Shown: positions 35,348 to 44,419, counted from the stretch's first letter. The stretch: 64,000 bases of DNA from Clostridiales bacterium (GCA_016342415.1 JAEIOD010000025.1:1-64000); one strand, 5' to 3'. Notes: generated from the sequence alone by a model not told the origin. A program made the numbers and translations.

Positions 35348-37151
35348 ACTTTATTCTTCTTAACCATCTTGTGATTTGTTTGATAAACTCTACAATTCGA
35401 TACAGTTCCGAAGTTTTGTTTTCCTCATACCACAGTGTTTTAAAATCCAATAACCAATACTCCAGTTTTTTTGCAAGCTCAATCGGTGTTACCAATAGTA
35501 AGACATCTTGTCCTTGTACATATTTCATTAGTATTACAAGCAACTCATTGTACAGTCTGATGCCATTTGCTGAGCATATGTATCGATTTATATGTTTTCT
35601 CTTAGAAATCGTCACTTGACTCAAACTATCCATTAGAACTTCAATGACTTCTTTAATTACTAGATTGTCTGACTGGATGTCTTCTACCGATATATTGATT
35701 TGATCTAACCATTCCGTATTTTTCTTCTCCACCCATTGAACAAGGGCTAACATGTCTAGTTGATGTTTTTCAGAGAGTGTCATCAAACATGACATGATTG
35801 AAATCCGAGCACCAAAATATAATATATCCAAATGGTCATTCAACTCACTTTGAGAATATGTACTACCCCAAGAGAATGCCGCACCATAAATGAGTCCCGG
35901 GATAGAATTTGATAAAAAATTCATATGACCATAATCTCCCCAATCCGTATTGAGGATGCCTCTGGCATGATATTTCCTACCAAAACTCACCATCATTTTT
36001 ATATTGTCATAAGCCATCTGGTGATCATTCATAAGTTTATTCCATCCATTGACTCCTGGACAAATATATTGATCAAATCCATGATCATGAATAATCTTTA
36101 CTTTATCCTCATCATAATTTAACCAGTACCACCAATTCAAACAAATTAAATCCTTAGGCAATGCATCAATATGTTCTGGATATTTAATGATAATATCTCC
36201 CCAAAACATAACCTCTTTATCATATGTTTTAACATGCTTAATAATTTGAACTAGAAAGTCAACATACAGTTTACCGGTACCTATTTTATCCGCTGATGTT
36301 TTATTTTTACCTTTACCTAAATCAAAGGTCTCATCTGCACAGATATTAAATTTATTACTCCTAAAAAGCGGGATAAATTCATCAATCATCTCTTTAACAA
36401 ATAGAATACTCTTTTCATTTGAGACATCTAGGGTATGATGATCCATTCTATCCACCCAACTAAAGTGTGATTCTACCACATCTAATTCGCATAGGGATGA
36501 ATAACTTTCTGATATCAAAGCTTCATACAAATGACCAAAAGTTGAAATTGAAGGGACCAATTCTATATATCGTTTTGCACAGTAATCATCCAGCATCATA
36601 ATTTCTTCTGCAGTGAGAGGATCTGTACAAGTCCAAACTTCACTTTGATTTTTATACAAATAGGTATGCTCTACATACAATTGCAATTGGTTTAACTTAT
36701 AACTTGCTGCTAAATCAGCGAGTTCTTTTAGCGTCTCTATAGTTGGTACTTTGCCTCTTGTGACATCATGATAAAAACCTCTATCTAAAAACTCGGGAGT
36801 ATCTTTAATTTCTAAACATGGTAAATGTCTTTTATACTCTACAATTAATTGTTTCAATGTTTGCAAACCATGAAACAGACCTTCATGTGTTTTAGAGCTG
36901 ATGGTAATTATTTCTGTTTCAATTGTCATTTCATAATCATTTTGGATACTAGATTCCAATCTAAAGATAATACCTAACTCATGATTGGTTATATCTAATG
37001 AGAAGCCCAAATACTCTTTACAATGTGCTTTTAGAACATTTGCAATAAATATGGATTCAGTATCTGGTTTCACAGAAATTTTCGTGCTATTTGTTATAGA
37101 AAACAATCCGTCTTTTATAATCAAACCACTAGGTTTTGGAATAATATTCAT
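35346..37151 (-). CDS. Glycoside hydrolase family 20 beta-N-acetylhexosaminidase
   Basis: This 601-residue enzyme releases terminal N-acetylhexosamine. Residues 1-120 are the GH20b-like alpha/beta domain. The barrel begins with DRGFYHDVTRGKVPT near 130. The catalytic Asp-Glu pair is in NICADETFDLGKG near 270. The tail of about 140 residues is helical. There is no signal peptide, so it works in the cytosol, probably on imported peptidoglycan or chitin fragments. AAGGAGG precedes the ATG at 37151; the longer frame upstream reads over that site. Confidence 0.9.
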   Translation of the reverse strand: MNIIPKPSGLIIKDGLFSITNSTKISVKPDTESIFIANVLKAHCKEYLGFSLDITNHELGIIFRLESSIQNDYEMTIETEIITISSKTHEGLFHGLQTLKQLIVEYKRHLPCLEIKDTPEFLDRGFYHDVTRGKVPTIETLKELADLAASYKLNQLQLYVEHTYLYKNQSEVWTCTDPLTAEEIMMLDDYCAKRYIELVPSISTFGHLYEALISESYSSLCELDVVESHFSWVDRMDHHTLDVSNEKSILFVKEMIDEFIPLFRSNKFNICADETFDLGKGKNKTSADKIGTGKLYVDFLVQIIKHVKTYDKEVMFWGDIIIKYPEHIDALPKDLICLNWWYWLNYDEDKVKIIHDHGFDQYICPGVNGWNKLMNDHQMAYDNIKMMVSFGRKYHARGILNTDWGDYGHMNFLSNSIPGLIYGAAFSWGSTYSQSELNDHLDILYFGARISIMSCLMTLSEKHQLDMLALVQWVEKKNTEWLDQINISVEDIQSDNLVIKEVIEVLMDSLSQVTISKRKHINRYICSANGIRLYNELLVILMKYVQGQDVLLLVTPIELAKKLEYWLLDFKTLWYEENKTSELYRIVEFIKQITRWLRRIK

Positions 37152-37210
37152 AAGACCTCCTTCTTTTCTTTCATTATACACGAGATTTATATGACAGAAT
37201 ATGTATAATC

Positions 37211-37247
37211 AAAAAAAGAACCTTACAAACATCCGTTTGAAAAGTTC
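37211..37247 (-). terminator. Terminator after the flippase gene
   Basis: The stem GAACTTTTCAAAC/GTTTGTAAGGTTC with loop GGAT contains a wobble and mismatch. It is followed by T7 on the minus strand. Confidence 0.75.
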
Positions 37248-37260
37248 CACATATATACTC

Positions 37261-38460
37261 CTAAATTATATAGTACACTTTTGACTTCAGTATTTTTTTT
37301 ACTACAAAGAATCCTAGTATATTGATAAACACTGTCGATACCATACTAGCAAGTGCAGCACCATCTATTCCCATTGTAGGAATTAACAAATAATTTAAGG
37401 TAATATTCATAACAGCAGATATTAAAATTGAAACAAATCTTATTTTAGGATGTCCTGTCATCAAAACAATATACCAGACACTACCAACACTGGCATTTAC
37501 AAGTTGTCCAATCCCTCTATAGATTAAAACCATTTTAGCATCTAAATACTCAGGTCCATATAATCCAAGTAATGGTTTCCAGAAAAAGAGAATACAAATA
37601 ATCACCATACTTGAAACAAGAAACAAATACCGTGTTAACTTTTCATATAATCTTCTTACTTCATCCACTTTGCCTTCATGATAAAGTTTCGAGATCAGTG
37701 GTGGAAAGACCGTGTTGACTATTCTAAGAAATATAGATGGTATTTGAGCCAGTTCAGTACCAACTTTATATAACGCTACATCAGATTTTGTCATCATGGC
37801 CTCAATCATAACAATATCAATATAAGCAATTAAAAGAGACATCACACCACCAAGTATTATAGTAACTGAGTAACTGATAAACTCCATATGCATTTCAATT
37901 TTTCCAAACATATCTTTCGATTGAGTCATGTATATTATATTTGAGAAAATCGCTGTGATATACGTCGCAATAATTATGTTTATTTCATTTGCACCAAAGA
38001 GTTCAAATAGGATATATGATATTAACATCACCCCACCGATACCAATCAGTGATTTGATTAAAAAGAAATCTCTGATATGATGCCTTGCTCTATAAATACT
38101 AAAAAACAATTGTTCTGCAGATAACAACCAAACCAGCCCTAAGTAAGGTGATATGCTACTTGGCATATATAAAAACAATATCAAAACAGTAATTGCACTG
38201 GTACAGATATTCACTATGAAACAGGCGCTTACATACTTTTTACCTGTTTTGGGGATAAAGTACAGAAGTCCGACATCCATACCTAAATTGGCTAGTAAAA
38301 GTGCCATAGAAACTATTGTAATACCATAAACATAACTACCAAAAATATCAACGCCATATATTCTACTCACAACCATCGGTAACAATAAATTGAGTCCAAA
38401 CATCAAAAGATTACCAAAAAGTGATTCTATTAATTTATCTTTAAATTTACCGAGTTCCAT
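37261..38460 (-). CDS. Polysaccharide/lipid flippase (MOP superfamily)
   Basis: This 399-residue membrane protein has about twelve hydrophobic helices and the N-terminal signature of Wzx-like flippases (LLPMVVSRIYGVDIFGSYVYG). It should move lipid-linked saccharides or related lipids across the membrane. No glycosyltransferase genes lie nearby, so its substrate is open. The start at 38460 follows GGAGG. It stands alone between two terminators. Confidence 0.88.
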   Translation of the reverse strand: MELGKFKDKLIESLFGNLLMFGLNLLLPMVVSRIYGVDIFGSYVYGITIVSMALLLANLGMDVGLLYFIPKTGKKYVSACFIVNICTSAITVLILFLYMPSSISPYLGLVWLLSAEQLFFSIYRARHHIRDFFLIKSLIGIGGVMLISYILFELFGANEINIIIATYITAIFSNIIYMTQSKDMFGKIEMHMEFISYSVTIILGGVMSLLIAYIDIVMIEAMMTKSDVALYKVGTELAQIPSIFLRIVNTVFPPLISKLYHEGKVDEVRRLYEKLTRYLFLVSSMVIICILFFWKPLLGLYGPEYLDAKMVLIYRGIGQLVNASVGSVWYIVLMTGHPKIRFVSILISAVMNITLNYLLIPTMGIDGAALASMVSTVFINILGFFVVKKILKSKVYYII

Positions 38461-38490
38461 AAGTATCCTCCATGAGGTATCATATACAAA

Positions 38491-38526
38491 ATAAAAGATA
38501 ATGTAAAGAAATCACTTTACATTATC
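38491..38526 (-). terminator. Terminator after the receiver/HD-GYP gene
   Basis: A perfect 12-bp stem (GATAATGTAAAG/CTTTACATTATC, loop of 6) is followed by TTTTAT on the minus strand. Confidence 0.8.
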
Positions 38527-38571
38527 CTGATGTTTTTACAAATGAAATTCCATTTCTGTATCAAGTGAATT

Positions 38572-39600
38572 CTACTCCAGTTTTTCATCATCCGATAACT
38601 CTTTGTTTATATCAAGTAATTTATCCAGGTTGTTGATAAAAGAATCGACAATCTTTGGGTCAAACTGTCCATCACTCTGCTTCCTAATATAATCTATAAT
38701 ATGATTATATGACCAAGCTTCTCTGTATATACGATCGTTCATGAGGGCATCAAATACATCACAAATCGAAACGATACGGGCTTCTAAGCAAATTTCCTCA
38801 CCAAGTAGATTATTAGGATAACCTTCACCATTGTACCATTCGTGGTGCTGTTCTGCTATTCTCTTAGCTAAGACCAGGAGATCACTTTCATAACGTTCAA
38901 TCAGCTTACCACCAATAAAAGCATGATGTGTCATTCCTTGCCATTCTTCAAAATTAAGTTTACCTTTTTTCAATAATATCCCATCTGTTATAGCAATCTT
39001 ACCAATATCATGTAACTGAGCGGCGAGTTTCAACCTCGTGGCATTCTCATCATCAAATCCCAGATCTTTTCCTATGACATATGCATATTCTCCTACCCTA
39101 AAAACATGTTGACTTAACGCATAATCTCTATATTCAACGAGTTGACTCAACAGGCTTAATAGTTCCTGATACGCTTTATCTAAGGATAACATTCTTGATT
39201 TGACTTCTGCTTCTAAAAAGTAATTTTGTGAGTGTAATCTCATATATGTTCGAATGCGTCTTTTCAAAACAGCAGGTTCAAAAGGTAATCTAATATAATC
39301 AACAGCACCAAGTTCTAAACCATGAGCCACATCAAAATTATCCTCAAATGTAGAAATCAATAAAATTGGAATCTGAATGGTCATAGGATCTTGTTTTAAT
39401 TGTTCACACACCTCAAAACCATATATATCAGGCATATTAACCGCTAATAAAATAACATCAGGTTTAATTTGATGCACCTCTTCAAGGTAGTCACCATCGG
39501 TCTCCATAGTGATTACAATATAGTCGTCACATAATTCTTCTGAAATCCTATTCACAATTTCTTCAAATACATTGATTAGCAAAACTTTATATTTGATCAT
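38572..39600 (-). CDS. HD-GYP protein with degenerate receiver domain
   Basis: This 342-residue protein has an N-terminal receiver-like domain (1-120) and a C-terminal HD-GYP domain. The receiver keeps the fold pattern (NMPDIYGFEVCEQL) but the phospho-acceptor Asp is replaced by Ala (ILLAVNMP). The early acidic pair is gone (LLINVF) and the conserved Lys of KPF reads LPF, so phosphorylation is not expected. The HD-GYP part looks intact: HDIGKI near 195, QHHEWYNGEGYP, and SICDVFDALMNDR. It should hydrolyse c-di-GMP under a phosphorylation-independent control. GAGGTG precedes the ATG. Confidence 0.9.
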   Translation of the reverse strand: MIKYKVLLINVFEEIVNRISEELCDDYIVITMETDGDYLEEVHQIKPDVILLAVNMPDIYGFEVCEQLKQDPMTIQIPILLISTFEDNFDVAHGLELGAVDYIRLPFEPAVLKRRIRTYMRLHSQNYFLEAEVKSRMLSLDKAYQELLSLLSQLVEYRDYALSQHVFRVGEYAYVIGKDLGFDDENATRLKLAAQLHDIGKIAITDGILLKKGKLNFEEWQGMTHHAFIGGKLIERYESDLLVLAKRIAEQHHEWYNGEGYPNNLLGEEICLEARIVSICDVFDALMNDRIYREAWSYNHIIDYIRKQSDGQFDPKIVDSFINNLDKLLDINKELSDDEKLE

Positions 39601-39654
39601 TCAATCATCACCTCAATCATTTGATACCCGAAAATGCCATCGATACACATAAAA

Positions 39655-39680
39655 GCCACTCACCAAAATTGGTGAGCGGC
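39655..39680 (-). terminator. Terminator after the carboxymuconolactone-decarboxylase-like gene
   Basis: A 12-bp stem with one G-T pair (GCCGCTCACCAA/TTGGTGAGTGGC) is followed by TTTTATG on the minus strand. Confidence 0.7.
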
Positions 39681-39709
39681 ATGCTTAATACATCCAAGGG
39701 ATAGATGTA

Positions 39710-40069
39710 TTACTCTGGAAACTTTTTATTAATGATCTGAATAAGTGGTGCTACTTGTAAGATTGTCGGAGCACCTTTCATCCAGACTTGCTGTTTGATG
39801 ACTTCTAGAAGTTCAGCTTTAGTAGCCCCTTCTTGAATGGCTTTTCTCATTTCCAATTTAGCACGTTGTTCATTGTCATCAAATATCGCAGTAGCAAGTG
39901 CTATCATATATCTATATTTTAGTGGAATAACACCTTCACCCCATATTTGATGGTGGTAACTTGAAATTGTCTTTTGAAATTCTTCGCCAAAGTTTTCTGA
40001 TACCATGACTCCTGGAGGAACAAAACCTATTTCTTGTTGAAATAATTCTTTTTCTTTTTTATCTAACAT
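39710..40069 (-). CDS. Carboxymuconolactone decarboxylase-fold (AhpD-like) protein
   Basis: This 119-residue all-alpha protein has the CMD core YRYMIALATAIFDDNEQRAK near residue 50 and the GATKAELLEVIKQQVWMKG ending. The CxxC redox pair of AhpD proteins is absent, so peroxidase-partner activity is unlikely. It may be a structural or lactone-decarboxylase-like relative with unknown substrate. The ATG at 40069 has AAAGGAG before it; 20 extra in-frame codons upstream are not convincing. Confidence 0.85.
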   Translation of the reverse strand: MLDKKEKELFQQEIGFVPPGVMVSENFGEEFQKTISSYHHQIWGEGVIPLKYRYMIALATAIFDDNEQRAKLEMRKAIQEGATKAELLEVIKQQVWMKGAPTILQVAPLIQIINKKFPE

Positions 40070-40335
40070 ATCGTTATCTCCTTTACTGTTTTCATTTATA
40101 CCTTTATTATACACTATTTTAGTGCACATACAGTAACTTGAGTTACAATTAGTTCAATTCTAGAAATTTTTTGACCTCTTGGTATAGATGAATTCTTAAA
40201 AAATTAAACTTGCAAAAAAAATGTACACTGTTATTCTAACATCCTACTTTAAAAGTAATTTATACCAATTTAAAGATCAAACCTCTTTAACTCACCTTCT
40301 AATCACCATTTCATATTTTCTAATATAAATACATT
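40070..40335. other. Intergenic stretch without gene
   Basis: This AT-rich sequence holds the promoter region of the CMD-like gene and the flank of a decaying gene. I see no further coding signal, RNA gene or repeat. Confidence 0.6.
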
Positions 40336-40788
40336 TTAAATATCTAATTCTAATAATCGGTTGAGATTTGCTAAAATAACTTCTGAAATATCTAAATTTC
40401 GTTTTTTAGAAACACTTTTCATCAATAAGTATTTTTCTCTTTTGTAGTAATGTCACAATCTCTTTAGATGACACTGATTTAAAGTATAATCGAACATACA
40501 ATACCTAATGACCTTGTGATAAATTATACTTATCACGGGCAGATAGAATGATAACTTCACTACCAGATACTGATTATATGTAATTTGAGACAAATAAATA
40601 CCATCCATATAAGACATTTTGATATCAATCGGCGCTAAGTCTAGGTTTTCTTTATCTATAATCTCCAAAGCTTCTACACCATTATCGGCTTCACCGACCA
40701 ATTTAAATCCCAAAGTGATGAAATCTAATTATTCTATAATGCCACATCGGACTTATGTTTCATCTTCAACAATTATTATCTTTTACAT
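40336..40788 (-). pseudogene. Decayed YesN-type response regulator
   Basis: The remnant begins at an ATG (40788) behind GGGGG, but codons 2, 12 and 20 are stops. Ignoring these, it reads KIIIVEDET, then VRCGIIE, LGFKLVGEADNGVEALEII and APIDIKMSYMDGIYLSQI, a receiver whose phospho-Asp region survives (normally LIDIKMP). A frameshift follows near 40563 and the continuation reads SEVIILSARDKYNLSQG, a stop, then FKSVSSKEIVTLLQ. A further frame shift gives VSKKRNLDISEVILANLNRL. No AraC-type DNA-binding domain remains. At least three stops and two frameshifts mark it as non-functional. Confidence 0.88.
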
Positions 40789-40912
40789 AAATCCCCCATT
40801 CAGTAATATATTATAGGCATAAAAGCAGTTTTCATGTTAATTCTGCAGTTAATTTGGTAGAAACTACACAACAAAAACACGAACATAATCATTGATATAG
40901 AAAATAACATAC

Positions 40913-40936
40913 GGTACACTGTGAGTGTACACGAAT
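40913..40936. repeat. Short perfect palindrome in the gap before the FAD oxidoreductase
   Basis: GTACACT-GTG-AGTGTAC at 40914-40930 is followed six bases later by T7 on the plus strand. It could be a terminator remnant or an operator; no gene upstream on the plus strand would need a terminator. Confidence 0.4.
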
Positions 40937-41048
40937 TTTTTTATTATATCACTAATAAATATTCGCTTATATATTTCCGATAATATGGATTGGATGTCTC
41001 TACAAGATTACCTTAAATAATCTACCTATAAGCATGAGGAGGAAAAAA

Positions 41049-42443
41049 ATGCATTATGATGTCGTTATTGTAGGTGCTGGTCCAGCAGGTATATTTACCG
41101 CACTTGAAATGATTAAAAAAGACAGCTCAAAAAAAATCATGCTTTTAGAAAAAGGAACCGCTGTTCAAAAAAGACACTGTCCTAAAGAAGAAACAAGAGT
41201 CTGTGTTAACTGTAAACCATATTGTCATATCACAACTGGTTTTTCGGGTGCTGGCGCATTTTCCGATGGAAAACTTTCTTTAAGTTATGAAGTCGGTGGT
41301 GACTTGCCTGAGTTCATTGGAAGAGAAAAGGTTCAAAAATACATTCAATACACCGATCAAATCTACTTGGAATTTGGCGCAGATGATCACATAGAAGGTA
41401 TTGAGAACAATGAAGCGATCAAAGGTATTAGAAAACAAGCCATACAAGGTGGATTAAAATTAGTAGATTGTCCTATTCGTCATCTTGGAACAGAAAAAGC
41501 TCAAGAAATCTATTTTAAAATACAAGAATACTTACTTGAAAACGGTGTAGAAATAGAGTTTCACGCCAAAGCAAAAGATATTATTATTGAGAATCAACTT
41601 GTTAAAGGTGTCATAAAAGAAAACCTTAAAACAAAAGAAATTAAAACGATCACAGGAGAAAAAGTTGTTATTGCAACAGGCCGTAAAGGTGCTGATTGGT
41701 TAAAATCTCTTTGTGTCAACCATGATATTGACCATAGAGCTGGTACTGTTGATATTGGTGTAAGAGTTGAAGTTAGAAATGAAATCATGGAAGAAGTTAA
41801 TAATGTTCTTTATGAATCAAAATTAATTGGTTATGTCGACCCATTTAGAGATAAAGTTCGTACTTTTTGTCAAAATCCTGGTGGATTTGTAAGCCAGGAA
41901 AATTATGATAACGATTTGGCAGTGGTAAATGGTCATTCATATAAAGAAAGAAAATCAAGTAATACAAATCTCGCAATCTTGAGTTCTCACAATTTTTGTG
42001 CACCGTTTAATCAGCCAATTGAATATGGCAAAAAAGTTTCCGAGCTTGTAAATATGCTAGGAAATGGTAAAATATTAGTACAGCGTTACGGAGATATTTT
42101 GGATGGAAAAAGAACTTGGGATAAAGAACTTTTAAGATCTAATGTAGAACCAACTCTTGTTGATGCTGTAGCTGGTGATTTAACATCTGCCATCCCATAT
42201 AGACCGATGACAAACATCCTAAACTTTATTGCTGCACTTGATTCAGTAGTTCCAGGCTTTGCAAGTCCAGAGACCTTATTATACGGTCCTGAAGTCAAGT
42301 TTTACAGTAATAAAATAATCTTAAATGATGATTTTGAAACAAGTATAAAAAATCTTTATTGTTTAGGCGACTCTAGTGGTTGGACAAGAGGATTAATGAT
42401 GGCATCACTTATGGGAGTTATAATGGGGCAGCATCTTGCATAA
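41049..42443 (+). CDS. NAD(P)/FAD-dependent oxidoreductase (COG2509-like)
   Basis: This 464-residue flavoprotein has the dinucleotide-binding motif VGAGPAGIFTALEM at residues 9-22. A cysteine group CVNCKPYCHITTGF near 56 is followed by GAGAFSDGKLSLS, typical for this family of uncharacterised dehydrogenases. The C-terminal FAD contact reads YCLGDSSGWTRGLMMASLMG. The ATG at 41049 is chosen behind AGGAGG; an ATG five codons upstream lies before that site. It precedes the hydrolase gene by 9 bp, so the two are one operon. The substrate is unknown. Confidence 0.9.
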   Translation: MHYDVVIVGAGPAGIFTALEMIKKDSSKKIMLLEKGTAVQKRHCPKEETRVCVNCKPYCHITTGFSGAGAFSDGKLSLSYEVGGDLPEFIGREKVQKYIQYTDQIYLEFGADDHIEGIENNEAIKGIRKQAIQGGLKLVDCPIRHLGTEKAQEIYFKIQEYLLENGVEIEFHAKAKDIIIENQLVKGVIKENLKTKEIKTITGEKVVIATGRKGADWLKSLCVNHDIDHRAGTVDIGVRVEVRNEIMEEVNNVLYESKLIGYVDPFRDKVRTFCQNPGGFVSQENYDNDLAVVNGHSYKERKSSNTNLAILSSHNFCAPFNQPIEYGKKVSELVNMLGNGKILVQRYGDILDGKRTWDKELLRSNVEPTLVDAVAGDLTSAIPYRPMTNILNFIAALDSVVPGFASPETLLYGPEVKFYSNKIILNDDFETSIKNLYCLGDSSGWTRGLMMASLMGVIMGQHLA

Positions 42444-42452
42444 AGGAGCTCA

Positions 42453-43166
42453 ATGAAACGTAAATTATTAATTGTAATACCAATTATTTTTCTATTATTG
42501 GTATTTAACCTACTATTTAACAGCAGTTACAAAGCTACAGACAATGCACTGAATGCACTTGAATCTACTGACACTCTAAAATTTTATTCAGATGACTACA
42601 TCAGTTTTATACCAATTAGTCATAATGAAATTGGTATTATTATGTACCCAGGTGGTAAAGTGGAGCACGAAGCCTACGCACCACTTATGAGAGATTTAGC
42701 CGATCAGGGTTATTCTACTTTCATAGCAAAAATGCCACTTGATTTAGCCATCTTCGGTAAAAATAAAGCATCTGAAATCATTGAAGAAAACAATACCATT
42801 AATCAATGGTATATTATGGGACATTCTTTAGGTGGTGTTATGGCTGCTCAATATGCTTATGAAAATCAAGAAACCATTTCTGGTTTAATTCTTTTGGCTT
42901 CGTATCCTCAGGAAAAACATGATTTTTCTAATACTGATATGGAAGTTTTATCTATTTTAGGCAATCTAGACGGATTGATAGATTTAGATACTTATAAAGA
43001 GACAAAAGCATTTCTACCAGAAGATACGATGTATATCACAATAGATGGTGGTAATCATGCTCAGATGGGGACTTATGGTAAACAAAAAAAAGATCTCCCT
43101 GCCACTCTAACACCCGAGGAACAAGAATACCTAATTATTGAATCCATAATGGAATTTATACATTAA
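42453..43166 (+). CDS. Membrane-anchored alpha/beta hydrolase
   Basis: This 237-residue alpha/beta-fold hydrolase has an N-terminal hydrophobic segment (residues 5-20) that is either a signal anchor or signal peptide. The nucleophile elbow is MGHSLGGVMA near residue 128. The acid is probably in the ILGNLDGLID stretch near 172, and the catalytic His in DGGNHAQMG near 201. This matches the Alpha/beta hydrolase family found in Firmicutes and actinobacteria. The substrate is unknown. AAGGAG precedes the start. Confidence 0.88.
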   Translation: MKRKLLIVIPIIFLLLVFNLLFNSSYKATDNALNALESTDTLKFYSDDYISFIPISHNEIGIIMYPGGKVEHEAYAPLMRDLADQGYSTFIAKMPLDLAIFGKNKASEIIEENNTINQWYIMGHSLGGVMAAQYAYENQETISGLILLASYPQEKHDFSNTDMEVLSILGNLDGLIDLDTYKETKAFLPEDTMYITIDGGNHAQMGTYGKQKKDLPATLTPEEQEYLIIESIMEFIH

Positions 43167-43170
43167 TGAG

Positions 43171-43197
43171 ACATCCAGTTTAGCTGGATGTTTTTTT
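43171..43197 (+). terminator. Terminator after the hydrolase gene
   Basis: The stem ACATCCAG/CTGGATGT is followed by T7, directly after the hydrolase stop codon. The T run reaches the last codon of the convergent ThiS-like gene. Confidence 0.85.
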
Positions 43198-43390
43198 ATC
43201 CACCACCACGTATTCTAACAATTTTCAAACGGTCCTCCGGTTCTAATTTCAAATTAAAATCAGATAAAGCCACATGCTCCCCATTCAACCAAACTGCTTT
43301 ATGTTCTATATCTTCCATAAGCGTTACTGCTTCACGTATCGTGCAGTTTTCATCCACGTCAATTTGTTTGTTATTATAGAATATTTTCAT
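43196..43390 (-). CDS. ThiS/MoaD-like sulfur carrier protein
   Basis: This 64-residue beta-grasp protein ends in Gly-Gly-Gly, as needed for C-terminal thiocarboxylation. It has an early DENCTIREAVTLMED segment near residue 14, AVWLNGEHVALSDFN and the typical LKIVRIRGGG end. GGTGGTG precedes the start. It lies 71 bp downstream of the TtcA-like gene, with a strong terminator between them. It could serve thiamin, tRNA thiolation or another sulfur transfer; no thiamin genes are near. Confidence 0.85.
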   Translation of the reverse strand: MKIFYNNKQIDVDENCTIREAVTLMEDIEHKAVWLNGEHVALSDFNLKLEPEDRLKIVRIRGGG

Positions 43391-43431
43391 AACACCACCA
43401 ACCTTATCTACAGTATATCATGTAAAAAGAC

Positions 43432-43460
43432 AAAAAAAAATACAGTGCACAGCACTGTAT
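43432..43460 (-). terminator. Terminator between TtcA-like and ThiS-like genes
   Basis: The stem ATACAGTGC/GCACTGTAT with a 3-base loop is followed by T9 on the minus strand. Confidence 0.88.
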
Positions 43461-43461
43461 A

Positions 43462-44325
43462 CTATTGATCATATTCATCTAAAAATGTAAATCTACCCTC
43501 TTCAGTTTTCCAACCTAAAATCGCATCAGTATGAACACAATTAGAGGAATTGAATATATTCTTATCCACATTGTCAAAAGTCTTCCCTAATGTTTCAATC
43601 AAAGCTTTAACTTCTGCTCGCTTAGACGATGTTTTCTTAGCTGCAACAACACATCCACAGTTCATTGGATTTAATCCATTGGTTGAAGAAAACCTCTTAA
43701 TGTCATTTTCTTTAATCAAATACATCGGTCTAATCAGCTCCATATCATCAAAGTTCGTTGATTTCAGTTTTGGCATCATTGTTTTGTACTGACCAGAGCA
43801 TAATACATTCATCATAATGGTTTCAATAGTATCATCAAAATGATGCCCTAAAGCCACCTTGTTACAACCAAGTTCCTTTGCATAAGCATAAAGCGCCCCT
43901 CTTCTCATTCTTGCACATAAGTAACAAGGATAATCATTGGCAATCTCATCAACTACTCTAAAAACTTCTTTATTAAAAATCTTAATAGGAATTTCTAGAT
44001 GTGCACAATTTTCTTCTAATTGTCTTCTGTTAATTTCATTAAAACCGGGATCCATACAAATGAATTCCAATTCAAAATTCTTTAGACCATGTTTTTGCAG
44101 TTCTTGGAACAGTTTTGCCAAAAGCAAACTGTCTTTACCACCTGAAATGGCAATGGCAATTTTATCTCCAGATTCAATCAAATCATAATTCTTAATTGCT
44201 TTTATAAATGGAGACCATAATTGTTTTCTATATTTTTTTATAATACTTTTTTCAATTTCTCTAATTGGTTTTAGTTCCGATTCCGGTATCACAACTTCGC
44301 AACCACTACCTGATAAGCCAGACAT
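43462..44325 (-). CDS. TtcA-family ATP-dependent tRNA thiolation protein
   Basis: This 287-residue PP-loop ATPase is related to the tRNA 2-thiocytidine synthetase TtcA. The PP-loop is SGGKDS at 61-66. The cluster-binding CYLC at 134-137 is followed by ARMRRGALY, exactly as in TtcA, and ALGHHFDDTIET at 158-169 is the family's second motif. A later NCGCV near 220 may supply the third cluster Cys. It probably inserts sulfur into a tRNA base with a [4Fe-4S] cluster. The presence of a ThiS-like gene next door raises the alternative of TtuA-like chemistry. Confidence 0.88.
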   Translation of the reverse strand: MSGLSGSGCEVVIPESELKPIREIEKSIIKKYRKQLWSPFIKAIKNYDLIESGDKIAIAISGGKDSLLLAKLFQELQKHGLKNFELEFICMDPGFNEINRRQLEENCAHLEIPIKIFNKEVFRVVDEIANDYPCYLCARMRRGALYAYAKELGCNKVALGHHFDDTIETIMMNVLCSGQYKTMMPKLKSTNFDDMELIRPMYLIKENDIKRFSSTNGLNPMNCGCVVAAKKTSSKRAEVKALIETLGKTFDNVDKNIFNSSNCVHTDAILGWKTEEGRFTFLDEYDQ

Positions 44326-44379
44326 AGTACACCTCTTTCGTATGCATTCTTTAAAACTATATCATAGATGAAAAAAAAA

Positions 44380-44415
44380 TCAAGAAAAAAATTTCCTTAA
44401 ATTAATAAGGAAATT
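44380..44415 (-). terminator. Terminator of the degV gene
   Basis: The stem AATTTCCTTA/TAAGGAAATT with a short loop is followed by a T6 and further T-rich sequence on the minus strand. Confidence 0.8.
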
Positions 44416-44419
44416 CATT

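Noticed and set aside
40914..40930. IS-end or attachment site at the GTACACT palindrome
   Set aside because: No second copy with flanking duplication and no transposase are near. The hairpin may just be an old terminator or operator.
43188..43379. Plus-strand frame opposite the ThiS-like gene
   Set aside because: It is a mirror frame of a conserved beta-grasp gene, and its start lies within the terminator of the hydrolase gene.
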